A stretch of 5,561 bases of DNA from an uncultured Anaerotruncus sp. (GTDB taxonomy: Bacteria; Bacillota; Clostridia; Oscillospirales; Ruminococcaceae): NCBI GenBank assembly GCA_910586875.1, contig CAJUJI010000168.1, positions 1-5,561 of the forward strand. Direction: 5' to 3'. The notes under the pieces are model-generated. The model was not told the origin of the DNA. It searched no databases and worked only from the letters and a program-made list of their open reading frames with translations. The position numbers and the translations under genes were made by a program. Position 1 is the first letter of the stretch; every line of letters begins with the position of its first letter. Below, piece by piece: positions 1-4,830 of this stretch.

Positions 1-369
1 AAGTTTCGTCCACCTTTTCAAAGGTGGCGGGGTCCAGGGGCGGAGCCCTGGCCGCCGTGCGTCGGAAGGTCCGACGGCCTTCTGACGCACGGCGAAACGC
101 GTCTTTTTCGTGAAAGCGCGGCCCGCAGGCCGCAAGAGCCCCCGCAAGCGCGGTGCCAACGCGTAGCGTTGGACGCCATGCGCTTGCTCGAGGGCGTCCG
201 CGCGGCACGCGGGACGCCCGTTTCGCACCCAACCAACAAAACCCAAAGGATTTTGTTGGTTGGGCACGACCAGGGGCGCTGCCCCTGGACCCTGCGGCCT
301 TTGAAAAGGCCGGCGAAACGTTTTGTGCGCTGCGCGGCTGTTTGGGGGTGGAAGTTTTGGTGCGCTATG
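1..369 (+). repeat. Structured intergenic repeat, copy 1 (left-truncated)
   Basis: This is a non-coding, GC-rich mosaic of hairpins, present again in inverted orientation at 3220-3545. Position i matches position 3541-i over 1-151 with one mismatch (139). Visible stems are 10-17/20-27, 34-39/46-51, 54-69/78-93 (one mismatch, a G-T wobble), 156-162/166-172, 228-241/251-264, 270-277/281-288 and 295-302/305-312. The first ~51 bases and the inverse of about 270-320 are homologous, so the core (1-326) has imperfect terminal inverted repeats, with GTTTCG near each end. A less conserved tail (327-369) is shared with copy 2. The left end runs off the window. Bases 370-406 hold only a small palindrome (371-382) before the stop of the minus-strand gene at 407. 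The element could be a MITE-like mobile element, an mRNA 3'-end stabiliser or a structured RNA; the sequence alone does not decide. Confidence 0.9.
228..264. repeat. Perfect 14-bp hairpin inside repeat copy 1
   Basis: Bases 228-241 (CCCAACCAACAAAA) pair perfectly with 251-264 (TTTTGTTGGTTGGG) around a 9-base loop (242-250). Read on the plus strand, the right arm begins with four T and is not followed by a T-run, so it is not a canonical intrinsic terminator. In repeat copy 2 the right arm is kept (around 3327-3340, one base shorter) but the left arm is lost, so the hairpin cannot form there. Confidence 0.85.
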
Positions 370-406
370 TAGCCGTTCGGCTGGCGAAAATGTCTCGCCT
401 ATGCCA

Positions 407-1645
407 TTAGCCCGCGGTCTGGACCGTTTCCAGCTCCCAAGCGCCCTCGTTGGTGGAGTGCTTGATATACGCGGTATCACGTACAGCGTCGCCAATCTCG
501 TCAAACGCAATTGCGCCAGACACGCCGGTATAGCTCACGCCAGGCAGCGCTGCCTTAATATCGGCAGGATCCACCGAGCCAGCCGCCTTGATCGCTTCCA
601 GTGCCACATAATAGGAATCGTAACCCATCGCAGTTACCGCAGCGATGGTATCGTCACCGCCGTTCGCAGTCTTTGCGTCCGCATTGGTGTTGATGTAGTT
701 TTTTACGCCCTCATCAAACTCTGGGGAGCCGCCTTCCTGGTAGAAGGTGGAAACGTACAGCTGCACATTGGTGCCCTTTGCAGCCTCCAAAACCTTGTTG
801 TCATCCAGCGTATCCGAGCCCAAGAACGGGATCTCCAAGCCCAGAGACGCCGCCTGCGAGACAATCTGTGTCGCGTAAGCAATCGAAACAGGCGTAAAGA
901 TTACGTCCGCATTCTCGTTCTTTGCCTTGTTCAGATAGGAGTTAAAGTCGGAGTTGTTCTTGGGGAAGGAGTCCTTTACCACCTTGCCGCCAGCAGCGGT
1001 AAACGCCTGCTCAAAGAAGGTGATCAGACCCTGGTCATACTCGTTGCCCTGCTCGCCCAGCAGATAAGCGGTCTTTGCCTCGAATTTATCCATTGCAAAG
1101 TTTGCCAGCACGGTGCCCTGGAACGGATCTAAAAAGCAGATACGGAAATAGTAGTCATTGCCTGCGGTTACGTTCGGATTGGTGCAGGTTACGCCCATCG
1201 CCGCGATGCCAGCATCGCCGAAGATTGGGCCTGCCGCCATCGAAACGCCGGAGCCGTAGGAACCGAGCACCATAGCTACGCCCTCGCTGACCAGCTGAGA
1301 AGCAGCGGAAGGTGCCTTATCGGTAGAGGAGCCATTGTCCGCGTAGACCAGCTGAACCTGATAGGTTTCGCCACCCACCTCAACGGTTGGGGTCTCTGCG
1401 TTTGCAAACTGCATCCCCAGCATCTCCTTCTTGCCGCCAGAAGCAGAATCACCGGTAGCTGGCTCAAACACGCCGATCTTTACCACCTTGTCGCCCGCAG
1501 GTGCAGCCGGCGCACTAGCTGCATCCGAGCTAGCTGGAGCATCACTGCTCGCCGGTGCAGGACTCGAGCTTGCTTGACCGCCGCCACAGGCTGCCAAGCT
1601 CAGCGCCATAACGGTTGCAAGTGTAAATGCAAAAAACTTTTTCAT
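407..1645 (-). CDS. Branched-chain amino acid ABC transporter substrate-binding lipoprotein (LivK-like)
   Basis: The 412-residue product is an extracytoplasmic binding protein of the Peripla_BP_6/LivK family, which captures branched-chain amino acids or related ligands for an ABC importer. Residues 1-19 form a Lys-starting hydrophobic signal peptide ending in lipobox LAAC, with Cys20 as the lipidated residue. A Ser/Ala/Pro-rich tether covers about 21-52. The mature fold starts at KIGVFEPATGDSASGG (56-71) and includes YGSGVSMAAGPIFGDAGI (130-147), the YYFRICFLDPFQG segment (165-177) and the C-terminal GAIAFDEIGDA (377-387), all typical of the family; the length is also normal. The ATG is preceded by AGGAGG at 1655-1660 with 9-base spacing. 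No permease or ATPase gene is in the window. Downstream (below 407) lies the repeat, so livHMGF-like partners, if present, must lie beyond it. The exact ligand is unknown. Confidence 0.93.
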   Translation of the reverse strand: MKKFFAFTLATVMALSLAACGGGQASSSPAPASSDAPASSDAASAPAAPAGDKVVKIGVFEPATGDSASGGKKEMLGMQFANAETPTVEVGGETYQVQLVYADNGSSTDKAPSAASQLVSEGVAMVLGSYGSGVSMAAGPIFGDAGIAAMGVTCTNPNVTAGNDYYFRICFLDPFQGTVLANFAMDKFEAKTAYLLGEQGNEYDQGLITFFEQAFTAAGGKVVKDSFPKNNSDFNSYLNKAKNENADVIFTPVSIAYATQIVSQAASLGLEIPFLGSDTLDDNKVLEAAKGTNVQLYVSTFYQEGGSPEFDEGVKNYINTNADAKTANGGDDTIAAVTAMGYDSYYVALEAIKAAGSVDPADIKAALPGVSYTGVSGAIAFDEIGDAVRDTAYIKHSTNEGAWELETVQTAG

Positions 1646-1714
1646 GAAATCTTTCCTCCTTTTCGCTCCCGCCGTCCGTTTCGTCGTTGTGGACAGTGAA
1701 TAGAGCTTGTTAGG

Positions 1715-1743
1715 ATTTTACGGGATTTTCCGTCAATTTGCAA
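1715..1743 (-). promoter_or_regulatory. Candidate SigA-type promoter of the substrate-binding protein gene
   Basis: On the minus strand a TTGCAA (-35, 1738-1743) and TAAAAT (-10, 1715-1720) are separated by exactly 17 bases. The -10 matches the consensus at 5 of 6 positions and the -35 at 4 of 6. Transcription would start near 1708, giving a leader of about 60 bases with the AGGAGG site at 1655-1660. An alternative -35, TTGACG (1731-1736), is a better hexamer but has no good -10 at 17 bases. Confidence 0.45.
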
Positions 1744-1757
1744 GGTAAAAGCTATAC

Positions 1758-1798
1758 AAAAAAATCCCCCTTCCTTTTTCAGAAAAAGGAAGTTTTTT
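1758..1798 (-). terminator. Terminator-like hairpin with T-runs on both strands
   Basis: Bases 1770-1779 pair perfectly with 1783-1792 (10 bp, 3-base loop). On the plus strand six T follow directly (1793-1798). On the minus strand the stem is followed by GGGGA and then seven T (complement of 1758-1764). All neighbouring genes are on the minus strand, so the likely role is to end transcription from the oxidoreductase gene (stop at 1980) before the promoter of the binding-protein gene. It sits about 190 bases past that stop. The AT-rich stem is weak, so termination may be partial. Confidence 0.5.
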
Positions 1799-1826
1799 CT
1801 ATATAGACAGGTCATCTGTATTTAAC

Positions 1827-1876
1827 ACAAGGACACTTTTTGAATAACGCGGCATTTTTGCAAAAAGTGTTCTTGT
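1827..1876. other. Long imperfect hairpin in the intergenic region
   Basis: Bases 1827-1842 (ACAAGGACACTTTTTG) pair with 1861-1876 over 16 positions with a single G-T mismatch, around an 18-base loop. A third, weaker version of the same core (AAAGACACTT, 1880-1889) lies just beyond, so the 1861-1876 arm has two possible partners. In the loop, 1843-1849 is also complementary to 1895-1901. The rest of 1799-1979 is AT-rich and shows no credible gene. Read on the minus strand it lies 3' of the oxidoreductase gene. It could be a 3'-UTR structure, an operator or a repeat remnant; no known riboswitch class is recognised. Confidence 0.6.
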
Positions 1877-1979
1877 TTCAAAGACACTTGCTTTCGTTAT
1901 TTTGCCGAAAAAATAATAATAATTTTTGCAAATTCCGCACAATGCTCGCAAGCACCATTTGTTTTCCGGCCGCCTTGCG

Positions 1980-3164
1980 CTAAAAATCCGCGCGAGAAAG
2001 CGCAAACAGCGGCTTTTTCAGACCTCCTACCGCAACGCGATTTTTCACCAGCTCCTGCCAGAACAGCGCGTCAGAAAGATCCCCTTGTAAAATGACATGG
2101 GTGAGCACGCCATCCCGCAAAATCGCGCGTTTGTAGCTGTTGCCGGTGTGCTCAACGACCACCTGATCCGTCGGCTGTTGGTCGTTCACCCCAATGGACA
2201 GGGTGCTCAAGCCGTAAAAACTCATCGCGTTTTTCAGCCCTTGTATATCTGTATACGGCACCCTATCACCGCACATATTTTTAGCAGCAATCTCTCCTTG
2301 CTGTACCGCGCTCGGCCAAACACCTGTGATGCCCGTGACATCCCCCGCCGCCCAGATATTTTCAAGGTTGGTACGTAAGAATTGGTCCACCATAACAGCA
2401 CGGCCCGTTTCAATCCCGCTGCCCTCTAAAAAGTCGATCGCAGGACGAACGCCTGCCGCTGTCAGAACAAAATCACAGGAGATTGTGGTATTGTTTTCCA
2501 GCAAAACCGCTGTGATATTTCCTTGTGCATCCGTCTGAGAACCGATGGCTTTTTGCGCAAGATAAAAGCGGCAGCCCGCCTGTTCAAATAAACGCTGATA
2601 GGCCGCCGCAGCGGTTGTATCCAGCTGAAGTGGAGAAATCCGGTCGGCCAGCTCAAGAATTGCGCAGCGGACCCCGCGTGCGCAGAGTGCGCTTGCCGCG
2701 TCCAGCCCCACTAGGCCAGATCCGATGATCACGCATTGTTTCCCGTGCCGTGCCACCGCAGCAATCCGCTGTGCATCCGAAAGACTGCGCAGCCCGTAAA
2801 CATTGTTTGCTGTGCGAAAATTGGGCAGCGGCGGGACAACATAATTTGCGCCGGATGCGAGGAGCAGCTGATCATAAGCAAGCTGTGTTTTGTTCGAGAG
2901 ATGCACGCGGTTTTCTTGTGGCTCCAATCGATCTGCACGCACTCCCTTTTTCCAATGGATGCGGTTTTTCTCGAAAAAATCTGCTGCAACAAAGTTAATC
3001 TCCGTAGCAGTGCGTTGCCCGCTTAAAAAATAGTGGAGCTTGCAGCGGGAATAGGTTTGGGTGTCGATGGATACCACGGTAATTTCATCCTCCGGCCTTT
3101 GCTGGCGGATAAGTTTGGCAGCAGTAAGCCCTGCCGCAGAAGCGCCGATTATCACCTGTTGCAT
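1980..3164 (-). CDS. FAD-dependent NAD(P)-disulfide-type oxidoreductase (NADH:rubredoxin reductase/NirB N-terminal-like)
   Basis: The 394-residue cytoplasmic flavoprotein is of the pyridine nucleotide-disulfide oxidoreductase superfamily. The FAD-binding Rossmann motif is IIGASAAG (5-12), a GxSxxG variant. The NAD(P)H-binding motif is VIIGSGLVGLDAA (145-157). The second FAD-contact motifs are TAAGVRP (235-241) and IWAAGD (270-275). The C-terminal part (about 303-394) resembles the small domain of rubredoxin and nitrite reductase-type enzymes rather than a glutathione-reductase dimerisation domain. A cysteine (Cys41, in YSRCKLHY) lies near the position where NADH oxidases carry their redox-active cysteine, but the surrounding motif differs, so its role is uncertain. 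The start has GAGGAG at 3172-3177 with 7-base spacing. No rubredoxin, flavodiiron or nitrite reductase gene is adjacent, so the electron acceptor cannot be named. It appears monocistronic, between repeat copy 2 and the hairpin region at 1758-1876. Confidence 0.88.
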   Translation of the reverse strand: MQQVIIGASAAGLTAAKLIRQQRPEDEITVVSIDTQTYSRCKLHYFLSGQRTATEINFVAADFFEKNRIHWKKGVRADRLEPQENRVHLSNKTQLAYDQLLLASGANYVVPPLPNFRTANNVYGLRSLSDAQRIAAVARHGKQCVIIGSGLVGLDAASALCARGVRCAILELADRISPLQLDTTAAAAYQRLFEQAGCRFYLAQKAIGSQTDAQGNITAVLLENNTTISCDFVLTAAGVRPAIDFLEGSGIETGRAVMVDQFLRTNLENIWAAGDVTGITGVWPSAVQQGEIAAKNMCGDRVPYTDIQGLKNAMSFYGLSTLSIGVNDQQPTDQVVVEHTGNSYKRAILRDGVLTHVILQGDLSDALFWQELVKNRVAVGGLKKPLFALSRADF

Positions 3165-3183
3165 CTAATTTCTCCTCTTTTCA

Positions 3184-3199
3184 AAAATCATGGATTTTA
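3184..3199 (-). promoter_or_regulatory. Possible -10 element and small palindrome before the oxidoreductase gene
   Basis: A 6-bp inverted repeat, AAAATC (3184-3189)/GATTTT (3193-3198), lies just upstream of the ribosome site. On the minus strand it overlaps TAAAAT (3194-3199), a good -10 hexamer. No convincing -35 is seen 16-18 bases further upstream, where the tail of repeat copy 2 begins. It may be a weak or activated promoter with an overlapping operator, or chance in an AT-rich patch. Confidence 0.25.
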
Positions 3200-3219
3200 A
3201 AGTTCATATGGAGGCCACC

Positions 3220-3545
3220 CATGCAGCGCACGAAAACCCTCACCATCCCAACAGCCGCGCAGCGCACCAAAAGTTTCGCCGGCCTTTTCAAAGGCCGCAG
3301 GGTCCAGGGGCAGCGCCCCTGGTCGTGCCAACCAACAAAATCCTTTGGGTAAGGAAGCAAGCGCATCACGCCAACCAGAGGTTGGCATGGCGCTTGCGGG
3401 GACTCTTGCGGCCTGCGGGCCGCGCTTTCACGAAAAAGACGCGTTTCGCCGTGCGTCAGAAGGCCGTCGGACCTTCCGACGCACGGCGGCCAGGGCTCCG
3501 CCCCTGGACCCCGCCACCTTTGAAAAGGTGGACGAAACTTTTGGT
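3220..3545 (-). repeat. Structured intergenic repeat, copy 2 (inverted relative to copy 1)
   Basis: This is the second copy of the hairpin repeat, in opposite orientation. The core, 3266-3545 (280 bp), is bounded by a perfect 13-bp terminal inverted repeat, ACCAAAAGTTTCG (3266-3278) and its complement (3533-3545). Next come terminal hairpins with stems CGGCCTTT-type on the left and CCACCTTT-type on the right. Its outer part (3390-3540) matches bases 1-151 at 150 of 151 positions. The centre differs: the small hairpin is GCCAACC/GGTTGGC (3370-3376/3380-3386) with a different loop, and roughly 50 bases present in copy 1 (about 190-241) are missing, including the left arm of the 14-bp hairpin. 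A diverged tail (3220-3265) matches 327-369. It lies between the DUF4363 stop (3630) and the oxidoreductase start (3164). Open frames across it are GC artefacts. Confidence 0.9.
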
Positions 3546-3589
3546 TTGGGCTGCATTATGGGGAAGAGGGGCGAAACCTTTGATTTGGG
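3533..3589 (+). repeat. Direct repeat of the element's end sequence
   Basis: An 18-base sequence starting CGAAACTTTTGG at 3533-3550 (the outer end of repeat copy 2 plus five flanking bases) recurs at 3572-3589 with two mismatches, 39 bases away. The second unit lies outside the element, towards the DUF4363 stop. It may be a remnant end of another element or a hot spot where elements have nested. The remaining bases to 3629 show no gene and no clear terminator for the DUF421-DUF4363 transcript. Confidence 0.6.
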
Positions 3590-3629
3590 TTACAGCGGGG
3601 AGATGGGTAAAATTTTGACGCGCTTCCGA

Positions 3630-4007
3630 CTAAAAAATATTGCCCAGGCTCGGCCGCTCCGCCTCATAGGTATGCCAAAGCAGCTCCCGCAGGCGCGCGG
3701 CCTCCGCTGCAAGCGCGCTATACTCCCCATACCCCGCATACACCGGCAGACGCGCCATCTCGCCGGTGATCAGGTCCAGTGCCTCATGGTGAATATACCG
3801 CTCCAACGTCGCCTCCTGCGCACGCCAGCTCTCCAAAAGCTCCTCTGTCAAGCTTTGCGCGTTTTGGTCCTGCTGCTGCGCCGCCTTTAGAATCTGGTCC
3901 AGCCGGCCGCTCAGGTCCTCTGTGATGCCCGCTATCCGATAAAGCGCCCAACCGCTTGCAAGGTTGATCGCCACGATCAGCGCAAGCGCAATCCACAGCC
4001 GTTTCAT
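3630..4007 (-). CDS. DUF4363 family membrane-anchored protein
   Basis: The product has 125 residues: one N-terminal hydrophobic segment (about 4-24, LWIALALIVAINLASGWALY) followed by a mostly helical, charged domain. With a single N-terminal anchor the bulk is probably outside the membrane; if expressed in the forespore that would be the space between the spore membranes. Features typical of DUF4363 proteins are the central Trp61, the His pair 73-74 in the YIHHEALDLI region, the long Ala/Glu-rich helix (94-112) and the terminal SLGNIF (120-125). Function is unknown in the family. The ATG overlaps the stop of the DUF421 gene (ATGA, 4004-4007), with AAGGAGG at 4015-4021 seven bases upstream, so the two are translationally coupled and probably act together. 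The assignment rests on motif resemblance plus the well-known DUF421-DUF4363 pairing in Clostridia. Confidence 0.8.
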   Translation of the reverse strand: MKRLWIALALIVAINLASGWALYRIAGITEDLSGRLDQILKAAQQQDQNAQSLTEELLESWRAQEATLERYIHHEALDLITGEMARLPVYAGYGEYSALAAEAARLRELLWHTYEAERPSLGNIF

Positions 4008-4711
4008 TTGCCCGCCTCCTTCCGTTTTGGAGGGTGCTGCTGCACCGGTACAATCAGATAATCCGCCGAGCGGTTACAGGTCATCAAAAAAATATCCTTT
4101 GTACAATAGCCGTTCTCGGTGACGGTCTTTTCCAGCCACTCATACCGCAAATTGCAATATTGCAGTCCGCTGTCGATGACCACCCCGTCACTGATGATCA
4201 CCACCGGCGGGGCGTCATCGGCGGCGGTGCCGCTCAGCCCAATCATTCCGGCGGTTAGCGGCTGCGCATCAAACTTGGGATAGACGCTGAGCTGGCCGGT
4301 GGTTTCGACGATCGCAAACGCAACGTCGCGGATATCGAAAATATTGTTGCCACGCAGCTGCTCCATCATATCATCAATCGAGAAGCGCAGCTCTTTAAGC
4401 TCCTGCTGGTCGACCTTTCCGTCGCGGATGATCACCCGCGGGGTGCCGGAAATCAGCCGGCGGGCGGCCTTGAATTTCAGCGAGAGGGCCGACAGCACCA
4501 CATCAAACGAAACCAGCGTCAAAATTGGGATGATACCGCCAAGTAGCGGCACATTCACATCCTCGATGGACATGGTTGCAATATTGGAAACGAGGATGGT
4601 CACCACCAGCTCGGACGGCTGCAACTGGCCGAGCTGACGTTTTCCCATCAGGCGCAGGCTAGCAATTACCAGTGCATAAACCAGCAGCACGCGGAAAAAT
4701 ACAATATACAT
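4004..4711 (-). CDS. DUF421 (YetF-like) integral membrane protein
   Basis: The 235-residue product has three N-terminal membrane segments (about 2-20, 33-49 and 56-78) followed by a cytoplasmic-type alpha/beta domain. Hallmarks of DUF421 are RLMGKRQLGQLQPSELVV (20-37), directly after the first helix, and the SGTPRVIIRDGKVDQQEL segment (88-105). SIDDMMEQLR (111-120) and the DVAFAIVETTGQLSV stretch (129-143) are also typical. In Bacillus, DUF421 proteins such as YetF and the mobile 2Duf protein sit in the spore inner membrane and affect resistance and germination; the biochemical activity is not settled. The ATG has GGGAGG at 4722-4727, spacing 10. It is the first gene of a two-gene operon with the DUF4363 gene and is divergent from a GerA-family gene, which supports a spore role. 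The tail (about 222-235) is rich in Pro, Lys and Arg. Confidence 0.9.
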   Translation of the reverse strand: MYIVFFRVLLVYALVIASLRLMGKRQLGQLQPSELVVTILVSNIATMSIEDVNVPLLGGIIPILTLVSFDVVLSALSLKFKAARRLISGTPRVIIRDGKVDQQELKELRFSIDDMMEQLRGNNIFDIRDVAFAIVETTGQLSVYPKFDAQPLTAGMIGLSGTAADDAPPVVIISDGVVIDSGLQYCNLRYEWLEKTVTENGYCTKDIFLMTCNRSADYLIVPVQQHPPKRKEAGK

Positions 4712-4745
4712 TGGTCAAACGCCTCCCAAAATGGATGATGGGGAT

Positions 4746-4775
4746 TAGTTTGCACGAAAGCGGCGGCGGATATTC
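4746..4775 (-). promoter_or_regulatory. Candidate SigG promoter of DUF421-DUF4363
   Basis: On the minus strand GAATA (complement of 4771-4775) and CAAACTA (complement of 4746-4752) are separated by 18 bases. The Bacillus forespore SigG consensus is GHATR, 18 bases, CATnHTA. The -35 and spacing match fully and the -10 has one mismatch. The inferred start, near 4739, gives a leader of about 28 bases that includes the GGGAGG ribosome site. Confidence 0.45.
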
Positions 4776-4796
4776 CTGCCAAGGCGCGGCATACTA
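4768..4796 (+). promoter_or_regulatory. Candidate SigG promoter of the gerA-type gene
   Basis: On the plus strand CATACTA (4790-4796) matches the SigG -10 consensus CATnHTA fully. GGATA (4768-4772) is one mismatch from the -35 consensus GHATR, and the spacer is 17 bases. The inferred start is about 4803, just ahead of the AAAGGG ribosome site at 4816-4821. SigG control is what is known for gerA operons in Bacillus. The -35 overlaps that of the opposing candidate promoter. Confidence 0.5.
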
Positions 4797-4830
4797 ATGG
4801 CATCTTAACCGTATTAAAGGGATGAACCAT

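Noticed and set aside
1..369. CRISPR array or integron attC site
   Set aside because: There are no regularly spaced identical repeats with unique spacers, and the elements do not follow single genes in one orientation; no cas or integrase gene is present.
153..410. Plus-strand open frames of 85 and 67 codons in repeat copy 1
   Set aside because: The same repeat in copy 2 has indels that break these frames (for example one G missing near 3327), so the coding potential is not conserved.
323..1132. 269-codon open frame on the plus strand
   Set aside because: It lies antisense to the substrate-binding protein gene, has no ribosome site and encodes no recognisable protein; the minus-strand reading has a signal peptide, lipobox and family motifs.
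1827..1876. T-box or known riboswitch
   Set aside because: No T-box motif or recognised aptamer core is visible, and the structure lies 3' of one gene and well upstream of the next promoter.
1799..2005. 68-codon minus-strand open frame in the intergenic hairpin region
   Set aside because: Its start lies inside the end of the oxidoreductase gene, there is no proper ribosome site, and the frame runs through the 1827-1876 hairpin; composition is not protein-like.
3190..3890. Plus-strand open frames of 142 and 181 codons across the repeat
   Set aside because: They read through hairpins of the repeat and into the antisense of the DUF4363 gene, are rich in Arg/Pro, and their sequence follows the repeat rather than any protein family.
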